A DNA stretch of 21,913 nt from JAOTYV01 sp041557595 (GCA_041557595.1 JBFFGE010000067.1:1-21913); one strand, 5' to 3'. Shown: positions 7,116 to 15,255, numbered from the stretch's first letter. Made by a program: numbers and translations. Notes: generated by a model not told the origin, from the letters alone.

Positions 7116-8054
7116 ATGGCCAAGGCAAACAACAAAGTCATCATCAGCTGCGCGATTACCGGGGCGATCCATACGCCGACCATGTCGGACGCGCTGCCGA
7201 TCACGCCCGAGGATATCGCGCGGCAGAGTATCGATGCGGCGGAAGCCGGGGCGGCGATCATCCATCTGCATGCGCGCGACCCGGAAACCGGCGAGCCCAC
7301 GCCCGATCCGAACGTCTTCATGCAATTCCTGCCGCGTATCAAGCAGTCCTGCGACGCGGTGGTGAACATTACCACCGGCGGCGGGCTCAACATGACGCTG
7401 GAGGAACGGCTGGCCGCGCCGCTCAAGGCCCGGCCGGAGATGTGCTCGCTCAATATGGGATCGATGAATTTCGGCATCTATCCGGCGGCGGACAAATTCA
7501 GCGAGTGGAAGCATGACTGGGAGGAGCCCTATCTGCGCGGCACCGACGATTTCATTTTCCGCAATACTTTTCGTGATATCGAGCGCATTCTGAAGGATCT
7601 GGGCGAGGCGCACGGCACCCGGTTCGAGTTCGAATGCTACGATATCGGCCATCTCTACAACCTCGCCCATATCGTCGACCGGGGCCTCGTGAAGCCGCCC
7701 TTCTTCATCCAGTCGATCTTCGGCATCCTCGGCGGCATCGGCGCCGACCTCGACAACCTTCTGTTCGCCAAGCGCACCGCCGACCGGCTGTTCGGCGACG
7801 ACTTCGTCTGGTCGGTGCTGGCCGCCGGACGGCATCAGATGTCCTTCTGCACCAATGCGGCCCTGCTCGGCGGCAGCGTGCGGGTCGGGCTCGAGGACAG
7901 CCTGTTCCTCGCCAAGGGCCAAATGGCCAAGAACAACGCCGAACAGGTCGCCAAGATCCGCCGCATCGTCGAGGATTTGTCGCTGGACGTCGCTACGCCC
8001 GACGAGGCGCGCGGCATGCTGGCGCTCAAGGGCGGCGACGAGGTGGGGTTTTAG
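7116..8054 (+). CDS. BKACE family enzyme (beta-keto acid cleavage enzyme, DUF849)
   Basis: Zn-dependent TIM-barrel enzyme that condenses a beta-keto acid with acetyl-CoA and cleaves it to acetoacetate and a CoA ester. The family prototype is Kce, 3-keto-5-aminohexanoate cleavage enzyme of lysine fermentation. The 312-residue protein has the zinc histidines in IIHLHARDPETG (His50, His52), the third ligand glutamate in VGLEDSLF (Glu260) and the substrate loop NITTGGG (84-90). It is longer than Kce (about 276), with inserted sequence around 120-165 (FGIYPAADKFSEW...). A GGGAGA element lies upstream of the ATG. No lysine-fermentation genes are nearby, so the substrate is open; carnitine-derived dehydrocarnitine or another beta-keto acid is possible. 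Its stop overlaps that of the convergent GNAT gene. Confidence 0.88.
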   Translation: MAKANNKVIISCAITGAIHTPTMSDALPITPEDIARQSIDAAEAGAAIIHLHARDPETGEPTPDPNVFMQFLPRIKQSCDAVVNITTGGGLNMTLEERLAAPLKARPEMCSLNMGSMNFGIYPAADKFSEWKHDWEEPYLRGTDDFIFRNTFRDIERILKDLGEAHGTRFEFECYDIGHLYNLAHIVDRGLVKPPFFIQSIFGILGGIGADLDNLLFAKRTADRLFGDDFVWSVLAAGRHQMSFCTNAALLGGSVRVGLEDSLFLAKGQMAKNNAEQVAKIRRIVEDLSLDVATPDEARGMLALKGGDEVGF

Positions 8055-8647
8055 GGGGCAGGCGGGCCCGCGTCGGCGGGCAGCACGCCGGTGGTGCGCG
8101 GGTCGATGATCGAGGCGGTGCGCTGGCCGGTCGGCGAGAAGCCGCAGCGCTGGTAAAGCGGCAGCGCGGCCGGGTGGTCGAGGGTGCAGGTGTGCACGGT
8201 CAGGCGGCCTTCCGGATTGCGCTCCCAGGCGATGTCGACGATCGCCTCGAGAAAATAGCGCCCCAGGCTGCGGCCGATGAACTCGGGAATCAGGCCGAAA
8301 TACGCCAGATGGACATCGCCGCGCCGCTCCACGCCCTTGGGCCGGCTGTCCAATTCGGCGAAGCCCGCGGGCACCGCCCCGTTCAGCAGGACATAGATGG
8401 CGACCCGTTCGTCCGCGATGATTTCCTGCAGCGGTTCGTCGGCGAGCTGCCGGCGCTCATACCAGAGCCAGGGTTCGCCAACCGTGTTGTAAAGGTAGCG
8501 GTAGTAGGACAGCGTCGGCTCATGCACCCGCATCAACGCGAGCGGCTGGCTCGACAGGGGCGCGCGCATGGGCGGCCGGGTCGGCGGGTCGGTCATCTCC
8601 AGATAGGTCACGGTGACTTGCAGGCGGGATTTGGATGGCTTCTTCAT
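8051..8647 (-). CDS. GNAT family N-acetyltransferase
   Basis: Acetyltransferase of the GNAT fold, 198 residues, substrate unknown. The acetyl-CoA-binding motif A appears as LAYFGLIPEFIGRSLGRYFLEAIVDIAW, where IGRSLGR is a variant of Q/RxxGxG/A. Motif B follows as VHTCTLDHPAALPLYQRCGF. The N-terminal VTVTYLEM and the YYRYLYNTVGEPWLWYERR stretch are characteristic of a conserved proteobacterial GNAT subgroup that I recognise but cannot assign to a reaction. It follows the other GNAT gene by four bases and probably is the last gene of the sseA unit. Its stop overlaps the convergent BKACE stop. Confidence 0.85.
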   Translation of the reverse strand: MKKPSKSRLQVTVTYLEMTDPPTRPPMRAPLSSQPLALMRVHEPTLSYYRYLYNTVGEPWLWYERRQLADEPLQEIIADERVAIYVLLNGAVPAGFAELDSRPKGVERRGDVHLAYFGLIPEFIGRSLGRYFLEAIVDIAWERNPEGRLTVHTCTLDHPAALPLYQRCGFSPTGQRTASIIDPRTTGVLPADAGPPAP

Positions 8648-8651
8648 CGGA

Positions 8652-9080
8652 TCAATCGGTACCGGTGTCGAGACGGCGTGCCATCACGATACGCGGCTCG
8701 ACCGCATAGTCCAGCGATTCGTAGAACGCACGAACCTCGTCGTTTTCCGGCCGGATCATCAGCATCACCTTGACCGCGCCGCGCGACCGCAGCCAGTCTT
8801 CCGCGTGGGCGGTGATGCGCCGGCCGAAACCGCCGCCCTGATGCCGTGGATCGACGGCGAGGTAGTAGAGCCAGGCGCGGTGCCCGTCATGGCCGCACAG
8901 CACGCTGGCAACGATTTCGGTATCGAGACGGCCGACGAAGATTTCCGCATCCGGCGCGGCGCGGGCGAGCGCGATATCCGCGGTGGGGTCGTTCCAGGGC
9001 GGGGTCAGGTCGCAGGCCCGCCAGAGCGAGATCACTGCGGCGACGTCGTCCTCTTCGAGCGGGCGAATGTCCAGCGTCAT
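8652..9080 (-). CDS. YpeA-like GNAT acetyltransferase
   Basis: GNAT acetyltransferase of 142 residues, the same length as E. coli YpeA and matching it in several blocks. These are VISLWRACDLTPPWNDP near the N-terminus, VLCGHDGHRAWLYYLAVDPRHQGGGFGRRI (motif A with the acetyl-CoA pyrophosphate loop QGGGFGR) and RPENDEVRAFYESLDY (motif B). The ATG at 9080 overlaps the sseA stop by ATGA, so translation is likely coupled to sseA; an upstream in-frame start at 9110 would lie within sseA. The acetyl acceptor is unknown. Confidence 0.85.
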   Translation of the reverse strand: MTLDIRPLEEDDVAAVISLWRACDLTPPWNDPTADIALARAAPDAEIFVGRLDTEIVASVLCGHDGHRAWLYYLAVDPRHQGGGFGRRITAHAEDWLRSRGAVKVMLMIRPENDEVRAFYESLDYAVEPRIVMARRLDTGTD

Positions 9081-9925
9081 TCGACTTCGGTGTCGGTCCG
9101 CGCGCCCCATTCGCTCCAGGAGCCGTCATAGACCGGCGCAATCGGATGGCCGAGCAGGTGCAGGCCGAGCGAGACGGTGCAGGCGGCCACGCCGGAGCCG
9201 CAGCTGGTGACGATCGGCTGCGCACCATCGACGCCGAGCGCCGCGAAATTAGCCTTAAGCGTGTCCGCTGGCAGCACGGTTCCGGTCTTGCCGTCGACCA
9301 CCAGCTCGACCGGCATGCTCACCGCGCCCGGCATGTGTCCGCCGCGCAGGCCCGGCCGCGGCTCCGCCGCGGTGCCGTGAAAACGGTCGGCGGGACGGGC
9401 ATCGACTACCAATTCGCCGCGCGCCTTCTGGTTGGCGATCATCGCGTCCACGTCGCGCACCATCTCCGGCCGGAAATCGGCGGTAAATTGGGCCGGCGCC
9501 GGCGTTTCCGCGCCGGACGCCAGCGGGCGTCCTTCGGCTTCCCATTTCGGCAATCCGCCATCCAGCACATGCGCGTCGTCATGGCCGAAGATCTTGAACA
9601 TCCACCACACCCGGGGCGAGGTCCGTACGCCCATCGCGTCATAGATCACCACGCGATGCTCGCTGCCGATGCCGAGCTCGGCCATCTTGGCGGCGAACAT
9701 CGCGGGCGCGGGCAGCATATGCGGCAGGTCGCTATTCGGATCGCACACTTCCTCGATATCGACCAGCACGGCGCCGGGGATATGCTTGGCGGTATATTCC
9801 GCGTGCGCGTCGCGCGGAACATTGGGCAGGAAGCTGGTGCCGTCGACGATGCGGATGGCGGGATCGTCGAGACGGTCGGCAAGCCAGTCGGTGCTTACCA
9901 GCGTGTCGGCATTGGCGTAGGGCAT
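9077..9925 (-). CDS. sseA: 3-mercaptopyruvate sulfurtransferase (SseA)
   Basis: Transfers sulfur from 3-mercaptopyruvate to thiol or cyanide acceptors through a cysteine persulfide. It contains two rhodanese domains in 282 residues: an inactive N-terminal domain (WLADRLDDPAIRIVDGT to about 140) and a catalytic C-terminal domain from VVDARPADRFHG. The active-site loop SCGSGVAAC places the nucleophile at Cys242; the CGSGV(T/A)A loop separates mercaptopyruvate sulfurtransferase from thiosulfate rhodaneses (CRKGVTA). The ATG at 9925 has GGAG eight bases upstream. It heads a unit with two GNAT genes. The promoter should lie in the 214-base gap that also contains a palindromic repeat. Confidence 0.93.
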   Translation of the reverse strand: MPYANADTLVSTDWLADRLDDPAIRIVDGTSFLPNVPRDAHAEYTAKHIPGAVLVDIEEVCDPNSDLPHMLPAPAMFAAKMAELGIGSEHRVVIYDAMGVRTSPRVWWMFKIFGHDDAHVLDGGLPKWEAEGRPLASGAETPAPAQFTADFRPEMVRDVDAMIANQKARGELVVDARPADRFHGTAAEPRPGLRGGHMPGAVSMPVELVVDGKTGTVLPADTLKANFAALGVDGAQPIVTSCGSGVAACTVSLGLHLLGHPIAPVYDGSWSEWGARTDTEVE

Positions 9926-10017
9926 GAGGGGCGCTCCGTTGTCGATTCATGGCCGGGTCCGGAGACACGACTATAGCCGGAACCGGCGTCCGGTTCAGCC
10001 GTTGCCGCATTTTCATC

Positions 10018-10079
10018 GTCACTCCCGCGAAAGCGGGAGTCCAGGTCGATCCATGGATTCCCGCTTCCGCGGGAATGAC
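10018..10079. repeat. Extragenic palindromic repeat (two nested hairpins)
   Basis: The segment holds two perfect short hairpins. ACTCCCGC-GAAA-GCGGGAGT lies at 10021-10040, with a GNRA-type loop. ATTCCCGC-TTCC-GCGGGAAT lies at 10057-10076. The two halves also form a larger imperfect inverted repeat with ends GTCACTCCCGC and GCGGGAATGACT around a CCAGGTCGATCCATGG centre. This layout is a familiar dispersed extragenic element in GC-rich proteobacteria. It lies between the end of alaX and the start of sseA, so it may also act as a transcription or mRNA-stability element. No poly-T run follows, so I do not call it an intrinsic terminator. Confidence 0.75.
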
Positions 10080-10139
10080 TCCGAAAACATGAAACGCCGG
10101 TTTGTGCCGAACATAATCGGCATCGGCCGACGGCACTAT

Positions 10140-10862
10140 CTAGCCGTCGAACAGGATATTGACCCGTCGGTTGCGCTTGCCCTTGTTTTCGATCTTGCCG
10201 ACCCGCAGCCGGCCGATCTCCGCCGTGTGCGCCACATGGGTGCCGCCGCAGGGCTGCAGGTCGACGCCGGGGATGTCGAGCAGCCGGACTTTGCCGGCGC
10301 CGCGCGGCGGTTGCACCGACATGGTGCGCACGAGGTCGGGCTGCGCATCCAGCTCGGCCTCGTCGACCCAGCGCGGGGTCACCGCGTGGTCTTCGTCGAC
10401 CAGCCGGTTGAGTTCGCCGGCGATGTGTTCCTTGTCGAGCGTGGCCTCGCCGATATCGAAATCGAGGCTGCTCTTATCCGTGCCGATGCGCCCGCCGGTC
10501 ACGCCGTGGGGCACCACCGCGCACAGCAGGTGGAGGCCGGAATGCATGCGCATATGGGCGTAGCGGCGGTCCCAGTCGATCACTGCGGTCAGTTTCGTAC
10601 CGATCGCGGGCGCGGGATGGCCTTCCGCCGGCACATGCACCACGTTCGCGTCTTCGTCGGCCTTGACCGTCGTCGCAATGCGGATCTCGCCGCCGCTCTC
10701 AAGGCACAATACGCCGGTATCGCCGGGCTGGCCGCCGCCGGTGGGATAAAACACCGAGCGGTCGAGCAGGATGCCGCCGCGGTCGTTGACGCCCGTCACG
10801 GTGGCGTCGCATTCCCGCAAGTAAGCGTCTTCGCGAAACAGTTCCTCGGTGCGCGGCATCAT
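10140..10862 (-). CDS. alaX: Alanyl-tRNA editing protein AlaX (trans-editing hydrolase)
   Basis: Freestanding homologue of the AlaRS editing domain. It hydrolyses mischarged Ser-tRNA(Ala), and possibly Gly-tRNA(Ala), in the cytoplasm. The 240 residues contain the N-terminal VFYPTGGGQPGDTG block of the AlaRS/ThrRS second-additional domain. The zinc-binding catalytic motifs follow: HSGLH (His107, His111) and CGGTHV (Cys205, His209). The size and the N-terminal extension fit the AlaX-M (AlaX-II) class. The start is ATG 10862, overlapping the cysK stop as ATGA; a second ATG follows directly. The frame remains open upstream through cysK, but that part is shadow. It is co-transcribed with cysK. Confidence 0.9.
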   Translation of the reverse strand: MMPRTEELFREDAYLRECDATVTGVNDRGGILLDRSVFYPTGGGQPGDTGVLCLESGGEIRIATTVKADEDANVVHVPAEGHPAPAIGTKLTAVIDWDRRYAHMRMHSGLHLLCAVVPHGVTGGRIGTDKSSLDFDIGEATLDKEHIAGELNRLVDEDHAVTPRWVDEAELDAQPDLVRTMSVQPPRGAGKVRLLDIPGVDLQPCGGTHVAHTAEIGRLRVGKIENKGKRNRRVNILFDG

Positions 10863-11860
10863 TCCATCCAGTCCGGCACGGGCAGGTTCTTCTCGCGCAG
10901 GAAGGCCGGGTTGAACATCTTCGAGATGTAGCGGGTGCCGAAATCGCATAGCACCGTGACGATCGTATGGCCAGGGCCGAGTTCCTTCGCCAAATGGATC
11001 GCGCCGGCGACATTGATGCCGCTCGAACTGCCGAGGCAGAGGCCTTCTTCCTTCAACAGATCGAAGACGATGTGCAGCGCTTCGGCGTCGGGAATTTGGT
11101 ACGGGAAATCGATCGTTAAGTCTTCGATATTTTTTGTGATGCGGCCCTGACCGATGCCTTCGGTGATGGAATCGCCCTCGGATTTGAGTTCGCCCTGTTT
11201 GTAGTAGTGGTACAGCGCCGCGCCCAGCGGATCGGCCAGGCCGATTTTGATGTCCTGCTTCTGTTCGCGCAGAAATTTCTCCACGCCGGCCAGGGTGCCG
11301 CCCGAGCCGACGGCGCATATGAAGACGTCGACCGTGCCTTCGGTCTGTTCCCAGATTTCCGGACCGGTCGTGCGGTAGTGCCCGTCGCGGTTGGCGATAT
11401 TGTCGAACTGGTTGGCCCAAATCGCGCCTTGCGGATGGCTCTTTGCCAATTCTTGCGCCTTGCGTTCGGAGACATGGACGTAATTTTCGGGCTCGCGGTA
11501 CGGCGCCGGCGGAACCTCGATCAGCTCCGCGCCGCACAGCCGGAGCATGTCCTTTTTCTCCTGGCTCTGGTTATTGGGTATGACAATCACCGTTCGATAG
11601 CCGCGCGCGTTGCCGACCAGGGCGAGGCCGATGCCGGTATTGCCCGCGGTGCCCTCGACGATGATGCCACCGGGCTTGATTTGACCCTTTTTCTCCGCGT
11701 CCTGGATGATTGCGAGCGCCGCGCGGTCCTTCACCGAACTGCCGGGATTGAGAAATTCCGCCTTGCCCAGGATGGTGCAGCCGGTCAGTTCCGACGCTTT
11801 CTTCAACTTGATCAGCGGCGTATTTCCGATGCTGTCGATAAAGCCGTCGCGAACGTCCAT
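10859..11860 (-). CDS. cysK: Cysteine synthase A (O-acetylserine sulfhydrylase)
   Basis: PLP enzyme making cysteine from O-acetylserine and sulfide. The 333 residues show the Schiff-base lysine in NPGSSVKDRAA (Lys44), the substrate loop EGTAGNTGIG (69-78), the phosphate-binding glycine loop AVGSGGTLAG (around 187-196) and the C-terminal GSSSGINVAGA that binds the PLP pyridine ring. The TAGNTG loop (rather than TSGNTG) and the length resemble a longer alphaproteobacterial CysK subgroup. An AAGGAAG ribosome-binding site lies upstream of ATG 11860. It overlaps alaX by four bases at its end. A cystathionine beta-synthase-like activity is possible but the regulatory domain is absent. Confidence 0.9.
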   Translation of the reverse strand: MDVRDGFIDSIGNTPLIKLKKASELTGCTILGKAEFLNPGSSVKDRAALAIIQDAEKKGQIKPGGIIVEGTAGNTGIGLALVGNARGYRTVIVIPNNQSQEKKDMLRLCGAELIEVPPAPYREPENYVHVSERKAQELAKSHPQGAIWANQFDNIANRDGHYRTTGPEIWEQTEGTVDVFICAVGSGGTLAGVEKFLREQKQDIKIGLADPLGAALYHYYKQGELKSEGDSITEGIGQGRITKNIEDLTIDFPYQIPDAEALHIVFDLLKEEGLCLGSSSGINVAGAIHLAKELGPGHTIVTVLCDFGTRYISKMFNPAFLREKNLPVPDWME

Positions 11861-11944
11861 GCCTGGCGCTTCCTTCGAGTGTCAATGAGATTTTAGGCGG
11901 GTCAGCGTACCCCGTGTCTAAAGAAGCGGATGGCGCTGTCGGGG

Positions 11945-12547
11945 TCAAGTCCACCGGGTGCGCAACTTCTCGCGATGGCGCGCCAGCCAAAGCAGGCCGA
12001 TTACCCCGATGGAGCTCTGAATTTCGCCCGCATCCAGCATCCTCAGCGCATTGTCGGTGGACTCGACGAAGACACGGATATCCTCGTCTTCATCGTCGAC
12101 CCCGTGGATACCGCCGATATCGGATGCGTCGACCCGGCCGCAGAAGAAGTGCGCGACTTCGGAACAGCCGCCCGCGCTCGGGAAGAAGGTGACGATGGGT
12201 TCCAGATCGGTCACCGTGCAGCCCGCTTCCTCCATGGCTTCGCGCCGCACCATGTCTTCCGCCGTCTCGCCGGGTTCGATGATGCCGGCGACGACCTCGA
12301 TGATCCAGGGGTTGGGCCAATTCGCGGCGAAGGCGCCCGGCCGGAACTGTTCGATCAAGACCACCTCGTCGCGGACCGGATCGTAGGGCAGCAGGGCGGC
12401 GACCGGATTGCGTTCCAGAATCTCGCGGCTAAAGACACGGCTGTTGTCGCCGCCGAACAGCGTGTGCCGCAATGTGAAGAGCGTGAACTTGAAGAAACCT
12501 TCATACAGCGTTGATTTATCAAGCAGTTCGGCAGTTTTCTCGGTCAC
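11945..12547 (-). CDS. nudF: ADP-ribose pyrophosphatase, NUDIX hydrolase
   Basis: Hydrolyses ADP-ribose to AMP and ribose-5-phosphate (housecleaning and NAD turnover). The 200-residue protein carries a complete NUDIX box at 88-110: G-x5-E (Gly88, Glu94), x7, REAMEEAG (Arg102 to Gly109). The upstream VVLIEQFRPGAFA...PWIIEVVAG segment is the ADP-ribose-pyrophosphatase signature just before the box. Downstream FFPSAGGCSEVAHFF also fits the NudF/TrgB group. It has its own upstream gap of 65 bases after the hydrolase gene and 84 bases before cysK, so it may be transcribed with either or alone. Confidence 0.9.
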   Translation of the reverse strand: MTEKTAELLDKSTLYEGFFKFTLFTLRHTLFGGDNSRVFSREILERNPVAALLPYDPVRDEVVLIEQFRPGAFAANWPNPWIIEVVAGIIEPGETAEDMVRREAMEEAGCTVTDLEPIVTFFPSAGGCSEVAHFFCGRVDASDIGGIHGVDDEDEDIRVFVESTDNALRMLDAGEIQSSIGVIGLLWLARHREKLRTRWT

Positions 12548-12612
12548 GGCGAGCCCTTTTCAGAGAAGGCATTTTATTAGGCCTATGGAAGCGGTAGCGC
12601 GGTATCGGCGGA

Positions 12613-13467
12613 TCAAAACCGTGTAATGAACTCGCCAATGGCGCGGATGGTCTTTTGTTCGATACCAAAGAAGCCGTGCGGGCCCAAAGGCTTGCAGGCT
12701 TCGGAAATCCGCAGGCTGCCGCCCTTCATTTCCTTGATGGCAACCTGCTTGTTGCCGGTAAGCTTCTGTTTCAAACCGCGCGCGGCCTTGGGCGGGGTGG
12801 CCGCGCAGTCGTCCGACCGATGTGTGAGGATCAAGGTCGGAATTTTGATGCCGCCAAGCCGCACATCGCCGAGCGCGCTGCGCGCCGGTACTTTGACCGT
12901 GACGGGCGACGTCAGGACGAGGCCATGGGCCCCTTGACCGATCGGCAACTCGGCGGCCGCATGCGCGGCGGCGATGGCGCCCTCGCTGTCGCCCATGAGC
13001 CAGATTTTCTTGCCGGGGAAACGGCTGCGGAGGTCGCCGATCACGCGCCGAACATCCTCCAGATAGGCGTTGCTGGTGCGCTGACCCAACAGCCCGCCGG
13101 GGAAAATCGCGTCGTTTTTGAACTCGGAGGCGGCGTCCAGCACGGCGACGGCAAACGGTCCCTCGGCGGCAATCAGGTGCCGCGTCCGGATCGGGAAATC
13201 CAGCGCATCGACGCTGAGCCGGTCGTCCGCCAGGTCCAGCCGCCCGTGTCCGCCGGGGAACAACAGCAGCACCGCGACCGGGTCGGGCAGTTGGAGCACC
13301 GGGTCCTTGCCGTGCAATAACAGGTAGTATTGCGTCACCGGGCGCTTATCCGAATCGCGGATATATTTGAGCTTGATGACCGTATCCGCCAGTACGGGGG
13401 CCTGGCCGAAGAAGATGGCCATCAGGATGGCGGCCAGAATCCGGCCCATTGCGCGTGAGCGAAACAT
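12613..13467 (-). CDS. Exported alpha/beta hydrolase of unknown substrate
   Basis: Predicted secreted serine hydrolase, 284 residues. The N-terminus MFRSRAMGRILAAILMAIFF followed by GQAPVLA makes a Sec signal peptide with cleavage likely near residue 27. Core features of the alpha/beta hydrolase fold are VLLLFPGGHG (oxyanion region, about 66-75), the nucleophile elbow LMGDSEGAIAA (Ser161), THRSDDC supplying the acid and GPHGFFGIE supplying the catalytic His near the C-terminus. Cysteines flank the late catalytic region (Asp-Asp-Cys and Glu-Ala-Cys), possibly a periplasmic disulfide. ATG 13467 and 13449 are both plausible; neither has a strong ribosome-binding site. It is divergent from the peptide-transporter operon, sharing a 138-base gap. 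I do not recognise the substrate. Confidence 0.75.
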   Translation of the reverse strand: MFRSRAMGRILAAILMAIFFGQAPVLADTVIKLKYIRDSDKRPVTQYYLLLHGKDPVLQLPDPVAVLLLFPGGHGRLDLADDRLSVDALDFPIRTRHLIAAEGPFAVAVLDAASEFKNDAIFPGGLLGQRTSNAYLEDVRRVIGDLRSRFPGKKIWLMGDSEGAIAAAHAAAELPIGQGAHGLVLTSPVTVKVPARSALGDVRLGGIKIPTLILTHRSDDCAATPPKAARGLKQKLTGNKQVAIKEMKGGSLRISEACKPLGPHGFFGIEQKTIRAIGEFITRF

Positions 13468-13605
13468 GACTGGCAGTTTCCATACCTGGGCCCGCGCTGC
13501 AAGGCGCAAGTATTGCGCCGCCGAAACGGGTATAGTTGCGCGAAGTGTCGCTACGGCGCGCCTCGGCCAGTCGCCGCCGGCACGAGGTCGGAAATTGGAG
13601 GATCG

Positions 13606-15246
13606 ATGAAACGCAGGCCCAGCGCAGTAGCCCTCGCCGCCGGCGCCGGCGCGCATCCGGCGATACCGGATCTGGCGGCGACGGCGCGCCGGAACGCGGC
13701 CGACCGGCGCGACTTCCTCCGCACCGCGACCCTGCTGGGGTTGAGCGCGACCGCGGCCTATGCGCTGGCCGGGCTGGCGCCGGGGACGGCGCGCGCGGCG
13801 GCCGGTGCGTCGGGCGGTACCTTGCGGATTTCGATGAAGGTGCAGGAGATGACCGATCCGGCGCGGTTCGATTGGACCGAAAAGTCGAATGTCGCGCGCC
13901 ACATCGTTGAATATCTGACCATGACCGGCACCGACAACGTGACCCGGCCGTATCTTGCGGAGTCGTGGTCCGCGTCGGAGGATCTCAAGACCTGGAACTT
14001 TCGGCTGCGTCGCGGCGTTCGCTGGTCGAACGGCGATGCCTTTGGCGCGGAAGATGTTGCGTATAATTTCCGGCGCTGGGTGGATCCGAAGACCGGGTCG
14101 TCGAACAAGAGCCTGTTTTCGGGATTGTCAGCGGGGGGCGTCGAAGTGGTCGACCGCCACACCGTGCGGCTTCACCTGAGCAAACCGGAATTGGCGATTC
14201 CCGAAAATCTCTACAACTACCCGGCCGCGATCGTGCACCGCCGGTTTTCGGATGAGGGCGGCGACCTTTCCAAGAATCCGGTCGGGACCGGACCGTACCG
14301 GCTCGCCGAATTTTCGATTGGGCAGAAGGCGGTCCTGGTGCGGCGCGAAAAATCCGCCTATTGGGGGCCGAGGCCCAATCCGGAACGGATCCTCTATATC
14401 GATCACGGCGACGATCCGATGGCGGGGATCGCGGCGATTGCCTCCGGCCAGGCGGATCTGAACTATGAGATTTCGCCGGATCAACTGGAGCTGGTACAGG
14501 CGATGCCGCAGTTGCAATTGCTCGAGGCCGCGACGGCGCAGACCGCGGTGGCGCGCATGCGCGTCGACCGTCCCCCCTTCGACAAGGTGGCGGTGCGCCG
14601 GGCGGTTCAGGCGTGCATCGACCATGACCGGTTGCTGGAACTCGGCTATCGGGGCAGGGGCGCCGCGGGGGAGGATCACCACGTGGCGCCGGTCCATCCC
14701 GACTATGCGGCGCTGCCGAAACAGCGGCAGGATTACGCCCTGGCGCGCAAGCTGCTGGCGGAAGCGGGCCATCCGAACGGGTTGGAGCTTTCCATCGACT
14801 GCCGGTCCGCGCCGAGCTGGGAGCCGACGACCGTGCAGGCGATGTCCGCGATGTGCCGGCCGGCCGGCATCGACCTGAAGATCAACACCATGCCGAGCGA
14901 ACAATATGGCGATATCTGGAACAAGACGCCCTTCGGTTTCACCGGCTGGACGCACCGGCCGCTCGGCGTGATGGTGCTGAATCTCGCCTATCGCAGCGCC
15001 GCCGCCTGGAACGAGTCCGCTTATGCAAACAGCGCATTCGATCGTGTCCTCGATCGGGCAAACGCGACACTCGATATCCCGGCGCGGCGCCGGCACATGG
15101 CCGAATGTGAGCGCATCCTGCAGCGGGACGCGGTGATCGTGCAGCCGCTTTGGCGGTCCATATTCGCCGTCGGTTCTAAAAATCTGCGCGGCTATCGCCT
15201 GCATCCCACCAACTATCATCAGCTCGGCGGCGCAGGGCTGGGCTGA
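13606..15246 (+). CDS. Peptide/opine-type ABC transporter substrate-binding protein (SBP_bac_5), Tat-exported
   Basis: Periplasmic solute-binding protein of the DppA/OppA superfamily, 546 residues. The N-terminus holds a twin-arginine signal DRRDFLRTATLLGLS (Arg34, Arg35) after a 33-residue n-region, a hydrophobic stretch and a likely AxA cleavage near GTARA (about 64). The mature part has family landmarks: YLAESWSASEDLKTWNFRLRRGVRWSNGDAFGAEDVAYNF and NPVGTGPYRL. A strong GGAGG lies at 13597-13601, five bases before ATG 13606. The ligand could be peptides, nickel complexes, glycosides or opines; sequence alone does not say. It heads a four-gene importer operon. Confidence 0.9.
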   Translation: MKRRPSAVALAAGAGAHPAIPDLAATARRNAADRRDFLRTATLLGLSATAAYALAGLAPGTARAAAGASGGTLRISMKVQEMTDPARFDWTEKSNVARHIVEYLTMTGTDNVTRPYLAESWSASEDLKTWNFRLRRGVRWSNGDAFGAEDVAYNFRRWVDPKTGSSNKSLFSGLSAGGVEVVDRHTVRLHLSKPELAIPENLYNYPAAIVHRRFSDEGGDLSKNPVGTGPYRLAEFSIGQKAVLVRREKSAYWGPRPNPERILYIDHGDDPMAGIAAIASGQADLNYEISPDQLELVQAMPQLQLLEAATAQTAVARMRVDRPPFDKVAVRRAVQACIDHDRLLELGYRGRGAAGEDHHVAPVHPDYAALPKQRQDYALARKLLAEAGHPNGLELSIDCRSAPSWEPTTVQAMSAMCRPAGIDLKINTMPSEQYGDIWNKTPFGFTGWTHRPLGVMVLNLAYRSAAAWNESAYANSAFDRVLDRANATLDIPARRRHMAECERILQRDAVIVQPLWRSIFAVGSKNLRGYRLHPTNYHQLGGAGLG

Positions 15247-15255
15247 CGCGACGCG

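Noticed and set aside
10018..10079. CRISPR repeat or intrinsic terminator
   Set aside because: Only one palindromic unit with no spacer array, and no T-run follows either hairpin.
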